A stretch of DNA of 64,000 bases from Ottelia alismoides. Lineage: Eukaryota; Streptophyta; Magnoliopsida; Alismatales; Hydrocharitaceae. The notes below the pieces were generated by a model. The model saw only the letters and a program-made list of their open reading frames with translations, ran no database searches and was not told the DNA's origin. The stretch is taken from the NCBI GenBank assembly GCA_037367405.1, contig JAZKJV010011597.1, positions 372,001-436,000 on the forward strand. Direction: 5' to 3'. The translations under genes and the position numbers were made by a program. How positions within the stretch are numbered: the first letter of the stretch is position 1; each line of letters starts with the position of its first letter. Below are positions 12,310 to 23,785 of the stretch, in pieces.

Positions 12310-12850
12310 CTTAAAGTTCTTATTAATGAAGAAGAAGCTTCCAAGTGATTTTTAAATTGAAGTATCTAAAAGATCCTAGAACAGATGGCTATATTACAAA
12401 ATTTATCAGAAACATTGGAACATCATTAAGAGGAACTTAAAGAGTACGAGTCACAAATTGTTCTTGGACGATTTTGATTTTAAGGAGCTAAAATCTGTTA
12501 ACAACTCCATAACCAGGCTTTTCTTCAAGAAGGGCAACCTACATGATATAATAAATTATAGTCTCATAGTTTGATCGACATCCATATACAAATCTTATTC
12601 AAGATCCTAACTAACTATTGGGCTCCCAAACCTCGGGAACTCATCCCTCCTTCAAAATATGCATTTCTAAGTGAGTGTGGTGCCTCTTATGCTTTTGGTA
12701 TCACATATGAGATAATTATACTTTGGACCTAGAACAACACAAAAAGTATATTGTTCTCAAGATCTACTTGAAAAAAGCCTTCAACACTTTAAATTGGGCT
12801 TCTATTGATAAAGCCCTTATGATAACCATATTCCGGACAAGTTTACTTAT
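12310..12850 (+). pseudogene. Degraded LINE reverse transcriptase relic
   Basis: Fragments of LINE reverse transcriptase can be read across several frames. They include a GTDGY-like segment near 12380, a KKGNLHD segment (near 12522) like the IPKK...P.D..DYRPISL region, and KYIVLKIYLKKAFNTLNW (12741-12794), which matches RT motif A. There are many stops and shifts, so only the origin is clear. It is far more decayed than the LINE at 2638-4755 and appears to be another family. Confidence 0.55.
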
Positions 12851-12939
12851 TTGTTATTTTCCATTACAATATGATGAATCATCAATTGGAAATAATAATA
12901 GTTCTCATTGTAAAATGGGCCAATCGACAATCAACATAC

Positions 12940-13387
12940 CCGAGAGAAGATCTCCAAGAAGAGTTATCAGTTTTAATTTTTACTTGGGTAAGTCAAGGAT
13001 CGAACAAAGGGACATGAGAAAATTATATAATTAAATTTCAGAATAAACTAATTATTTAGGAAGTTTATATGTTCTATGTCAAACAAATAGCAAGGAAAGA
13101 CATAATGTATGCATATTTTTAAGACATTTTTGGTGCTACTATTTTATAAGACAACCAATAGTACAGTATACTCACAAAGACATACAACAAAAAATATACT
13201 CCTAATTTAATAAAATAAATACTTGTAAGTTCAAATAATTAATTAATGGTAAATCAATGTCAAGAAGAGATCAAATAAAACTAAGTCCAATTTATTTTTT
13301 TAGTAATGAATAAGGTTGACAGAAAAATAGATTCTATAAAATTAGTGCGAAAATTTATAGATCAAATCAGTGATTTAATTAAATTTA
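12940..13387 (-). repeat. Possible LTR 3'-end fragment (minus orientation)
   Basis: The segment TTTTTACTTGGGTAAGTC, followed by a GATCGAACAAAGGGACA stretch (about 12976-13012), parallels the end of element B's LTR (29160-29190 and 41903-41930), where ACTTGGGCAAGTCC is followed by TTCGAA. This suggests the U5 end of a related retroelement LTR in minus orientation. The remainder is AT-rich and no boundaries were found. Confidence 0.35.
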
Positions 13388-14503
13388 GGCATTTTTACCC
13401 GACAAACCCTATAATCTTTTCCAATTACCTCTACGACCTTTGAAACATCGTAATTCCTCCCCCGACATCGTAAACTTGGTCCGTCTTACACAACAAACCC
13501 TACCGTCAATTTTAGCTATATTTGAGTCAATTACTTGAGTTAGTCTTGAGTTAACCTAACCAATTTACCATCACGGTTAGGATTAGCCAAAACAATTAAA
13601 AAAAGGAAAAAATCCTGCAAAGTAGACCGACGGGGGGAGAGCAGGGAAGCAACATCCGGGGAGGGGGGGGGGAGCGCTCCATCGGCTGAGAGGGGGAGCA
13701 AGGAGCGCGACGACAGTAGCATGGGGGGGAGGGGGGGACTCCATCGGCAGGGTGGACTCCATGGGGGGGAGCAGGGAAGCATCATCGGTGGGGAGGGGGT
13801 GGGGGGCTCATCGCCTGAGAGAGGGAGCATGGAAGCAACATCAGTGGGGGGGCATCGCCTGAGAGCAGGAGCAGGGAGCAACGACGATCAGGGGGAGGGG
13901 CCTCCATAGGCAGGGAGGACTCCAAGGGTGCAACGACATGGGGGGGGGGGCTCCATTGGCAGGGAGGACTCCAAGGGTGCAGTGGTGCGGGGGGGTGGGG
14001 GGACTCCATCGGCAGTGAGGACTCCAAGGGTGCAGCGGCGCAGGGGGGGGGGCAGGGAAGCAACATCGTCCGGTGGGGGGGACCTGGGCAGGGAGATTGG
14101 GTTCATACGGACCATTCGAGCAGAGGAGGAGGGAAGGAGCTGGGCACGGGGCTCGTCGACGGCCGGGGGGTAGAGCAAGGATGGAGGAGCTGTTCGCGAG
14201 GCTCCTCGACGGTGGTAGTGGCAAGACTCAAAGCTTGGCGTTGGCGGGGGAGCGGCGCAGGAGGGATCAACTCCACTCCAATGATGGAGTGGCACTAAAT
14301 GTAAATTTGATAAACAAAATGGGTGTAATATAAAAGAACATAACGGAATCGGGTTAATTTTAACGGGTAAATGAACGGGGGTTAACCACATGATCTGTAG
14401 GGTAAGGGTTGGCAAGTTGACGGGGTCGGGGGAGGAATTAGGATGTTTTGAAGGTCGTAGAGGTAATTCGAAAAGATTATAGGGTCTGCCGGGTAAAAAT
14501 CCC
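13388..14503. mobile_element. Non-autonomous MULE with about 95-bp TIRs and a G-rich tandem-repeat core
   Basis: The left end (13388-13482) and the reverse complement of the right end (14409-14503) align over about 95 bp. Both contain ATTTTTACCCG, CCCTATAATCTTTT, AATTACCTCTACGACCTT and TAATTCCTCCCCCGAC. The adjacent 9 bp, TTAAATTTA (13379-13387) and ATTAATTTA (14504-14512), agree at 7 of 9 positions, as expected for an aged 9-bp MULE duplication. The core, about 13630-14290, is extremely G-rich on the + strand. There is no transposase. Long proline/serine-rich frames on the minus strand are by-products of the G-runs. Confidence 0.75.
13630..14080 (+). repeat. Degenerate G-rich tandem repeats inside the MULE
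   Basis: The repeat is built from units containing CTCCATCGGCAGGGAGGACT, CCAAGGGTGCA and a run of 7-11 Gs. Three clear consecutive units of about 45-60 bp lie between 13907 and 14062, with looser copies upstream. The repeated G-runs on one strand meet the simple pattern for G-quadruplex formation. Confidence 0.7.
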
Positions 14504-14512
14504 ATTAATTTA

Positions 14513-15030
14513 AAGAGTACAAAATTACTTTTCCAACAACACCAATTCCATTAAGAGTGGATAATTGGTTCACAAGTTATTAAATAAACAATGCATGGGC
14601 GTAGACGTAAGAAAACATTAATTATTTCATTACAAATAGGTCCAAATTGGATTAAATATAAATATAGAAGTCCGCTTGGGTATTTTTGCATTTTTTTAAA
14701 AGGCGAGACTTATCTGTAAATATTGAATCTTTTCGGGCTTGTTTGCACTTTAAACACTATCACGTGCGTACTGCTCATGACTTGGGAAGGTTCGGATGGC
14801 ATGGCTTGGACCATGCATCACCTGTTGTGGCTCGTGGTAGGCTCGGATGCCCTGACCCTTCGAAACACTACTTTGGAGACTACGACAGAGTAGATGGCAA
14901 CCGTCAGATTAGATCGCAGCAACCTAATTGAAGGCTATTGCTTCTCCCATTCTTCCCTCTCCTTAGGAAACGACGGAGGAAGAGCAGTGCTCCAGTAAGA
15001 TCAAAATCCTTCCTCCTTGAAGGTTATTGG
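14513..15030. other. Spacer, nothing recognised
   Basis: About 520 bp between the MULE and the right inverted arm. An 81-codon frame at 14686-14931 has no recognisable features. Confidence 0.5.
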
Positions 15031-15528
15031 AAAAACCTTAAGTGCATCACAAGATCATGAAGATCGCATCATATGCAATCAGGATCGACTAATCGCAATA
15101 GTTGCTCGTGACAACGAAATATAAAAAAATTTAAAGCAATGAAACCACATGATCCAAAAACAATTCTCATATCATTTCATATAAACCACAAATAAGATAT
15201 AGGAATACCTCTCGAAGCATGATTGTGATCGTGTCTATAAAGTAAGAGACCTCCTGTCTCAAGTCCAATCCAATAGAGGAGATGCTTGTGAGCATGTTGA
15301 TGAAATGCGTGCTCCTCGCAATCTAAGTTGATGGTTAAAGTGGAGAATCTCCTGATCTCATCTCACGAGATCCAATGTCTTCTTCATGAGTGAGGTGCAC
15401 CGAAGGAGATGGAGATCCCTAAGTAATTGAAGAGACATTACAACGACATGACGACAACGACGATCCTCTCTGGGTTTAGAGTGGACGAACGCTCTAAGGG
15501 GAGAGAGAATACGTGGGTATGAGAGAGA

Positions 15529-15560
<32 letters not shown>

Positions 15561-16618
15561 TCTTGTAATTCTATTGTCTTAAGGAAGATCTAGGGTTGCC
15601 TCTTCTTTTATAATATTTGGAAGTCCATAGATTTCAATCCACAGACAACACAAACCTAATGGTTGAGATTGATTTGTGTTTCTTTCAGTATTCATGATTT
15701 TGCTGTAAAAAAATACAATAATAATTAATTAAATTAAATTAAATATATTGAATAATCATTAAATATAATTAACTCAATCAAATAAAGAGACATTAAAGGA
15801 TTAGGAAAGGAGTCTCAACCCTTCCTAATATAAGTGAGACGACCACCTTGAATTAGGAGTCAAGGGTGGCCATCCACCCTCCATACATGGAAGGGGAGAT
15901 CCTTTTTCTATTTATGAGATTAAGAATCTCACAATATACTTTTTATATTTACAAAATTTTTTGTTGCAAATTAATTCACAAAAATATTCCCAAATTAATT
16001 CATGAAATATCAATCATGCCATTGGAAATTTGTAAATCATATTCACAACCCAAAATACAATGTAAATTACATTTTCAATTAATTGTTCAATGTGAATACA
16101 ATTCACATGAACATTTAAAATGCAAATGTTATTTACAAATATCTGTCTCTAATATATTATAAATCACACTTATAATATATACAATTAATATGGATATGAT
16201 ATCTACGTTATTCATATCCTTAATAATTAAATCATAGTTAATTATCATTGATCTCTATTCTCATGTGTCTAAATAACAAGAATCACATTCATACTATTTA
16301 TGATAATTAAGTCATATTTAATAATCAATTTCTCAATGTTTAGATATATTATCAACAATGGAATTATTCTTGAACTCTTTTAAGGACAATGCGCTTTCTC
16401 TATGGATACTTGGAGATAAGGATATGGAGATTGTATGTTCCACGTATAGAGACTTGGATATTGAGATCACATTTCAAATCCATATCTCAGGAACCTGCCA
16501 TAGATGTTTGATTAAATCAAAGCCGTAATATAATCTTCTCATTGCATATGAATCACATTCAAATCAATGTCCAACTCTTAGACTAAGATTGGTTTCCTTC
16601 TCTACTGAGAGGAGTCAC
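15030..16618 (-). repeat. Right arm of the long inverted repeat, interrupted by element A
   Basis: Reverse-complement counterpart of 10820-12205; see that entry for landmarks. It stops at 16618, where element A begins with TGATGAAT, so the remainder of this repeat should reappear after A, beyond the window. Confidence 0.75.
15521..15560. repeat. GA/GATA microsatellite
   Basis: Simple repeat of GA with four GATA units inside the right inverted arm. The left arm lacks an expanded version at the matching place (11780-11795 has a short TCTC run), so the tract expanded in one copy. Confidence 0.85.
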
Positions 16619-17394
16619 TGATGAATACATGTTCATCACTCTTTATTCTTTTATTTTTGCTAATTATCTTGGTAAATCAACATGTAAATAGATGTAAATA
16701 CAATAAGTTAGCAATATGCATTCATTTGCTAATAGCACATAATTAACATATATTTGTGCAAAAATAAAAGAAAAAGAAAAAGAAAAAGGAAGGAGGTATT
16801 TAGAATAAATACAGAGTGACCCGAACACCAAGAGAGGGCCTTGGCCTAATCGCCTAATAAAACAAGTAGAGAGAGATAGGGCCCACTCTATATTGTACAT
16901 ATCATGTGTGTAAATAAATAATTATTTTTACCAAAAATAAAGAATTCTTTTTACCTCCTTGAATATATTTCTAAAAATAAAGCAAAAATTAGAAAAAAAA
17001 TAAAAAGAAAATAAAACTCTCTCTTTCTTGTACATAATAAGGATATATCTTTCCTTCTTCATTTATTTTATACTTGCACATAAATAATAAAAATGAAATA
17101 AAAAATATTTTGTACTCCAAAAATTATATTATAAATAAATAAAATATAAAATTGGAGTATTTTTGAAAAAATAACAAAATAAAAACAATTGTACAAAATA
17201 CATAGGTATAATATACATGTATATAATACTCTATATTGTATATAAATTTAATTATTTTTCAAAAAAAATAAATAAATAATCCTAGAAAATAGTTTGAAAA
17301 TATCAAACATTTTTCATTTTATACACTTTTGAATTTAAAATCATTTATTATTTTTTATTGAATTTGTAAACTATTTTGTAAATTCTATTTTCTG

Positions 17395-17427
17395 ATTGGT
17401 CGGCTGGAATGTTGACTGTAGGTCAAC
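17395..17427 (+). promoter_or_regulatory. CCAAT box plus inverted W-box pair in the LTR of A
   Basis: ATTGG (reverse CCAAT box) at 17395-17399 is followed by the palindrome GTTGACTGTAGGTCAAC at 17411-17427. The palindrome contains two opposed TTGAC cores, the binding site of plant WRKY factors. The same arrangement is present in the solo LTR and in C at a similar distance from their TATA boxes. Function is inferred. Confidence 0.55.
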
Positions 17428-17630
17428 ATCTCTCCTTCCCAGGTCAGACCCGAATCCTCGTGGTCGGAGCTTCTTCGCGATATTTTCCTGCCCGACTCCG
17501 TTCTCCTCTTACCTCAGGATTTCGAACCGATATTCCTCGTACCTCCGACATCTCCGCGGGTCCAATACCCGATCCGATTCCTTCTCGGGTCTCGTGCTTC
17601 TATCTGATCTTTTCAAACCCTCGACAACCC

Positions 17631-17637
17631 TATATAA
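17631..17637 (+). promoter_or_regulatory. TATA box of element A LTR promoter (candidate)
   Basis: TATATAA at the end of a CT-rich, GC-rich segment and followed by CTCTTCTCC. The position corresponds to TATA-like sequences in the LTRs of C (56693) and the solo LTR (23543-23549, minus). Confidence 0.6.
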
Positions 17638-19932
17638 TCTCTTCTCCGCCTCCACAGTGCCCTAGCTCATGCCTCACTCCCTTTTGACACCATATCCACC
17701 TCCAACTGAGTGACAACCGTCTGGAGCGCCACCTGGCAATCGATTTGGTGCAGCGACGCCACAGCTCGACCATCGTGGCTGGAGTTCCTCTACGAATATC
17801 CTCCCTCGCCTTCTGCAGCTCGGTCAAGGCCATCACCCCGACGCCCACCTTCGCCTGGAGCTCAGGAGTCGATCCAAACCTTCAGGTGAATCTTTCATCC
17901 TTCGCTTGAGTCCATTTGTTCAGATCTTTCATTCCAGCTATGCCGTCCCTTCGCCAGCTCCGACCAGTCGGTCAGAGCTCCATCACCCACCTTCGTCCCC
18001 TCTGATATCATCGCATGAACGCCCTCTATCTCGCTCCGCATCCTGATCACCCCGATGTTCGTCCATGTAGTCGAGATTAGGCCCGAGATCTCCTCCATCA
18101 TCTTCGCTGGAGATCGAAGTCTGCCCCACGTCGCTTCTTTTCTTTCTAGTCCAAATAACCTAGACCGGAGCATTTCTCTGAGTCAGAGCTACCCTTTGCA
18201 GGTCGTTGCACGTGTTGGGAGCTCTCATTTCATCAATTCCAAGGCTCGCCGGAGCAACTCCACCTTCTCGCCGTCATCACGCCTATCCAGCCATTGGAGC
18301 CTCCATCCGAGCCGTCAAGTCGACGCGGAAACCTTCCATGATCACATTGGCACCTTCTGACCTTCCATCGAAGCGAGGGATCTCTTCCTTGGCTTCGGTG
18401 AAGTTCGCATGGCGAATGTTCTTCCAGACGTGCTCCGCATCATTGGATCGGTCGGATCCCTCCAGATCACATCTTGATCGTCCATCCAGCCGCCCTGTCA
18501 GATCGTTGGATGTCAAATCTGACGGCCACGTGCATCCCACATCCTCGCCCATTCTGGCGCCATCAGATCTGACACCTGACGCTATCAGAGCCGCATGTCC
18601 ACGTCTTCTCAGCGGCTGACTTGTGCCCCCTTTATGCGTGCCTCACATGCTGCAAGGGTATGTATCACTTTTTACCCTGTACTTGTTTTACTTATATTTT
18701 AGTCCAAAAAATAAATGTTGCAGTTCAACCGATTTGCTGTCTAGTCCCTATAGTTTCTATTATTTACGATTTAGTCCTCCCTGCCTGGAAACGCGTGCAT
18801 CATCACGTGAACTTTGGCGTATTTGCGTGTTTAGTCCTGAAGCTTTCCTATGTTAATGTTTGAGTGATATGTTTTCTGAAATTGCAAATATGCCTCTATG
18901 AGTGTGTAATTGATGCATGTACGGATTTAATTGCAAAAATTTGCATGATCAACCTTAAACTTTTATAGCTTGTTAATGTTTAGTATAGAACCTTAAATAA
19001 ATTACATTTAGGTCCCTACAAACTGTCTGTTGAGTTTTTAATTAAATAAATATCAAAACTACTCCAAAAATTCTCAAACATTTACCAGTAGCTCTTGATA
19101 TTGTGTAATATTTTTGATAATCTTTGTGACGCATTTTAATTTCATTTTTTATTTTCTAAAAATCAAAAACCTTAAAAATTACCTATGTCTGGTTTAGAAA
19201 ACCCATAAAAAATAGAAAAAAACCTTTAAAAATTCCAAAAAAAATTTGGTGTTTTGTTGTGTTTTGATTTCTATATTGTTTTCATTCCGTTATATTTTAT
19301 AAAACTCCTAAAAAATACAAAAGACTAAAAACCTTATAAAAATTATTAAAAATTCAAAAAAAAATAAAAAAATGAGTTTCATGTTCTGTAGTGAAATCTT
19401 ATTTTATACTCTCACATAAAATTGTTGTCAAGATTTTAGAGGCATTCTAAATATTTTTAATTGCCTTTCTATACAGGATGTACATTGTTTGTTGTCTTAA
19501 TCTTTCTTTTATTTGTGGAAAATTATATAAAAATCAGAAAAATCCCATAAAATACCAAAAACACTTGAATATTTTGAAAACACAAAAATAATTTTATTTT
19601 GAATTTTGCAGCTTTTTTAGATCTTAATAAAAATTATTGCAGTGTGATTGTTGTATTTTTTACTCTTTTCCTTATTAAAGAAAATACCCAAATTAAAAAC
19701 CACCAAAAATATTTTTGCTTCTGCTTTGATTTCTCGACTACTTCGTAGGATTATCCCGTGCTCCTTGTTTTCGACCTTGGTGGATATTAGAAAAATCAAG
19801 ACCGCTTGCCTTGATTCTCGTGTTTGATTTTGCTTTGTTGGTCTGATTTTCTTTATTGAGCCCGGCTCGAGTGATTGAGGTCACAACAACCATTGATATC
19901 ACTTAGCCTCACACTCAGGTCACTCATTAGAA

Positions 19933-19950
19933 TGGCGCCGTTGCTGGGAA
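19933..19950 (+). other. Primer-binding site of element A (tRNA-Asp)
   Basis: TGGCGCCGTTGCTGGGAA, complementary to the 3' end of tRNA-Asp apart from scattered changes. The copy in C reads TGGCGCCGTTGCCGGGGA. It begins three bases after the LTR end and primes minus-strand DNA synthesis. Confidence 0.85.
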
Positions 19951-21234
19951 GCATGGCTTAGTAGTTAGTTTTCTTTGTTATTTATTTGCTTCTTCTTTTA
20001 TTTTTCCTAACTACGATCTGACATATTTTCTATTTATCTCTTTCTTGCTAGGGGGAGCCGACGAGCGATGGCGGCATTCCTAGGAGTGCCGGCGTACCGA
20101 GCGAAGCGAAGGCGGTTAGCTTCTTCATCGAGCAACAAGAGAGTGTAGGAGAATAGGAGCAGAAGACTTGGAAGATCTTTTGAGAACTTTTAGTATTCTA
20201 TTATTGTAATAATACATGACTCAGAGACACTTGGATGCTTTGCTTATCGTTTGCTGAGCACCGGTGTGCTTGGGGGACCTCATCGCGGTTTTCGTCAGTT
20301 TTGCCTTTTCATATTTTATTTTTATTTTGATTCTCGAAGAATTTGACCCCTAGACTTAACAATTTCATTTTTTGTGACGTAATTAATTAGGGTCCAACCC
20401 CTAATTATCTGCCTGCACCTATAGATTGTAATTGGACCTAATTAATTAAATCACAAGAAAAAGTTAGTTTAATTAGGCTCGAGTCTACGTGCCGTGAGGA
20501 ACCACATACAGTGCTGGCAAGACCCGTTGTGGCGGGCACCGAGTGGTTCCCAAGATTGGACTCTGGACTTGGTCTGATTGGCTAGTTACAGTTCTTTGCG
20601 TGTAGAAATTGCTCGTCTAAGGTTATTTTCTTCTTGCATCATATAGATAGTTTTATTTCAATCTTTTCATTTATGCGCGGATCACCCTGCATGTAGAGTG
20701 TTGGTGGCAAGTACGCATCTCTTACTTTGCATGCATCATCGTGTTTGATTGCGCATCGTCTTTTTTGACTTCTCCCCCTGTTTTTGGACTTAAAATAACC
20801 AGGAGATCGAAAAATTCATTCGGCATTGTTTGCTTATTGAAAAATACAGAAAAAGTGATAATCATAAAATTGGGACTACTAAACATACTTGACCCTAAAA
20901 GACACTTCGCCTAAAAAATCCATCTTGGGAGAGCAATCCCCTCATTATTTGGTTTGCTTGCGCGAGAGAGTGACCTGTATACTAGGATAGAGCTACACCC
21001 GAACTCTTGGCAGACTACCGTCCTTTTATATGGGACAGTCTATTGAGAGCATTGGGTTCCTACCAGCTCGCTTAATTGCCCTGCTAAACTAAATTCTCAC
21101 CTAAAATAAAATTGACAAGATAAAAGACTGTACCTTTACGGTCATCAGCTCTCAGTATTGAGTAGGTGAATTGGGGGTTTGTTTTCTGATCTTGTTTGTT
21201 TTCATATCCCATCCGTCTTCCTCTCTAGATCACG
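19951..21234 (+). other. Leader (5' UTR) of element A
   Basis: About 1.28 kb between primer-binding site and gag. It aligns in blocks with the leader of C (59156-60496). Shared words include GAGCACCGG (20256), CCCCTAGACTTA (20347), GCGCGGATCA (20675), GGGAGAGCAA (20928) and GCGAGAGAGTGACC (20962). Within it, GAGCACCGGTGTGCTT (20256-20271) can fold into a short hairpin with a self-complementary loop. Confidence 0.7.
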
Positions 21235-21274
21235 ATGGTGAGCTGGAGGACCCTTAGGCAACCTTTGGAGGCAC
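21235..21274 (+). pseudogene. gag: Element A gag, N-terminal 13 codons before the solo LTR
   Basis: The start MVSWRTLRQPLEA aligns with MMGRRSLRQPLAA in C (60497). The frame is cut after 21274 by the solo LTR and resumes in register at 24757, because 24752-24756 is the duplicated target GGCAC. The ATG at 21235 is chosen for its alignment with C and its position at the leader end. Confidence 0.75.
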
Positions 21275-23542
21275 TGATGGACCGAAAATCAACCAAGATC
21301 CGGGTGAAGGTAAAAACAATGGTCGTTGCGACCCGGATCTCAGTACTCAGCTCAATCAAGAAGAAGAAGATAGAACCAACAAAATCAAAAAAGATAAAAT
21401 CAATCAAAACATGATAGCGGTCCTTGCTATTTTTATTAACCTGGTATAGCGACCAACGTCGAACTCAGGGAGCACGTGATGGCCTTGCAGCCTAGAAAGT
21501 AGTCAGAAGTCGAAAACAAAGGGGAAAAATATTTTTGGTGGGTTTTTATTGTTTTTTTAATGTTTTTATATTTGTGATTTTCTAAGGAAATAAGAAAACA
21601 AGCAAGTTCAACCAATTATTCAAGCACACAAAAATTATCCAAAAATTCAAATAAAAATGTTTTTATGCTTTTTAGGTTTTTAAATGTTTTTGGTGAATTT
21701 TTCAGACTTTTTCAATTTTTATTTTATTTTATATAAATCAAGAAAGAAGAAAAATAAGAGCTATTGTGCAGCCAGACTTGAAAGATCAATTTAAGATATA
21801 AAGTTGATCTATAAAAGTCTGGAGGCAATTTTTATGGAAAATATCTATAAAAACTAAGCTACTGGAAAAGAGTTTATATTTTTTGAATTTTACAGAATTT
21901 TTTAGAATTTTTATGAGTTTTATTAGGATTTTGCAATTTTAAGGTTTTTATAAATCCAAAACGCACAAAAATTTGACAGAAATTAAAAGACACTAAAACT
22001 AACTTACATTTTTTTTAAAATTTTTAAAATAGTTTTTGTATTTTTCTTTGATATTCTAAGTCAGACAATAGCAAAAATCACTGTTTTCGAATTTTTAAAA
22101 ATACTAAAATGACTAAAAAATGTACCAAAAATTTAGGGAAATTTTTACACTGTGGCAGGAGCCACGTGTCCAAATTTTACCTAATTTGGATTTAATTTGC
22201 TATTTTATTAAATTAAAACAAGGTGCATAGTACAGAGGGACCTAAATGCAAAGAAAAGTACTCACAGGGGCTTAGTAGCAACACGTGCTAAATGCTCAGG
22301 ATAGAAAATGCAAAAAGTCCAGATAAATCAACACATGCCGAATAAAACCAGTCACAGGGGCATAAATGCAAATATCGGAAAATTAATTTCATTTCATAAC
22401 ACACAGAAACCCCAAGCCCATACAATGCAATTTGTCCAAAAAGTCACGGGACTAAAGTGCAAATAAAAGAAACATAGAGTCCATAGTGCAATTTACCCTA
22501 ACTAAAAAACAACGTGCTAGAATATTTACAAGACTAAACTGTAAATGCAATAAAAGGAGGGGCCTAAGTGCAAATTACCCCTTTATTAGGGATTGATGGT
22601 CGAGGCCGTGCCACGTGGAGGATCGGATGGTCGTGGTTCGTGCATGCCTCTTCAGCGGGGTGAATGGTCCGGATCAGTTCCTCGATCGGATCAGCGCTGG
22701 AAGCGCTCCGCAAAGGAAGGGTTACGATCTAATCTGGCGGAGGAGGTGTGATCGGACGTCAACTGAGGATCCTCCAAGAACAAGCCGCCGGTGAAGTTTG
22801 CCGGCTCAGTACGCACGGTGGAGACCTCCGATGGAGCTGCTGGAATGTGAAAACACTTCGCCAAGGTGGTCCGCAGCTGGTGGACTCCTCTGATGAGGCC
22901 GGGGACCACCGGAGTGGCATGGCGACGGCAGTGGAGCGAAACTCCTGTGCTTGGACGTCTCGACCCCCATATGGGGTCCTTTGACCTGCAAATGGGCACC
23001 AAAAGCTTCCTGGGTCAAGGGCAAATTGCCTCGACCCGGTTAGGGGTGAAGTGGATGCGCGGGTAAGTCGATATGGCACCCTCCGATGAGGTGACGGCGG
23101 AGGAAGGCGAGGGATCTGCTCCGGGGCGAGTTAGGGGGAATGGCTGGGTGAAGAACGTGGAGAGAAGGATCGTGGACGTGAATCGAGTGTCAAATAAGTG
23201 AACGGACGATCAGATCGACGGGGATCAGCCGTGGCGGTGCAATGGGCGTAAATCAAAATTAAGCTAACCTAGAAGGTATTGGGATTACCTAGTGAATGGA
23301 GTCGACTAGGGATGAGATAGAGAAGCTCTGGGGGTCGTTGCCTCAAGGAAACGTCGAGGTCCGAGGCTTGGTGCACCTTGCGGCGGCGCACGACGACGAA
23401 GTTCGCCGGATCAGTGGCTGGAGGCACCCTTCTCCTCACTGCAACACTCTGATCGGTAGCTTTCACTCTAGGGATGAGAGTGGAGGTCCTGGGACGAAAG
23501 GGCGGAGCCAAAGATGTAATGAAATTACGGCCGGAGCTGGAG

Positions 23543-23549
23543 CTTTATA
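23543..23549 (-). promoter_or_regulatory. TATA box of the solo LTR promoter (candidate)
   Basis: TATAAAG on the minus strand, followed by CTCCAGCTCC. This is a canonical plant TATA with the same setting as in the other LTRs. Confidence 0.6.
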
Positions 23550-23751
23550 CGACTGAGGGTCCGAGAAGAATGAGTCGGGCACGGCACGGTGAAGCACGGA
23601 TCCCTAGGTAGATCCCCGGGCGAGGATCTCGGATGTCAGCATGGTAATCAGGGCCCGGGGTTTAACTAATTGGTGATCAGATCGTGTCTAAAAAAATCTG
23701 AGAAAACGGGTACTCGAATACGGATCCAGGTGAAATGGTCCAAGGGGGGGA

Positions 23752-23785
23752 GTTGACCGAGGATCAACATCCCCCGTGGACCAAT
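23752..23785 (-). promoter_or_regulatory. CCAAT box plus inverted W-box pair in the solo LTR
   Basis: On the minus strand ATTGG (23781-23785) precedes GTTGATCCTCGGTCAAC (23752-23768). One half keeps the TTGACC core and the other has changed to TTGATC. It sits about 205 bp upstream of the TATA box. Confidence 0.5.

Larger units (their letters stand above)
16619..19929 (+). repeat. 5' LTR of element A
   Basis: It begins TGATGAATACATGTTCATCA and ends ...CATTA, apparently a mutated CATCA, three bases before the primer-binding site. The start matches the 3' LTR at 51025 and the LTR of C (55647). It comprises an AT-rich U3 (16619-17390), a GC-rich promoter segment (17395-18620) and a long AT-rich R/U5. 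The end contains CGTGCTCCTTG and TTCGACC words (19759-19777) shared by the related LTRs. At 3.3 kb it is much longer than typical Athila LTRs (about 1.5 kb). Open frames in the GC-rich part are not genes. Confidence 0.85.

Noticed and set aside
13888..14505. 205-codon minus-strand frame rich in proline and serine, with other long frames on both strands of 13540-14330
   Set aside because: They come from G-rich tandem units inside a MULE. Similar frames exist in several registers, which indicates composition rather than coding.
17396..18619. Open frames of up to 137 codons in the GC-rich part of A's LTR, with similar ones in the other LTRs
   Set aside because: They overlap on both strands, differ between homologous LTRs and show no conserved protein wording. 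They are promoter and R-region sequence.
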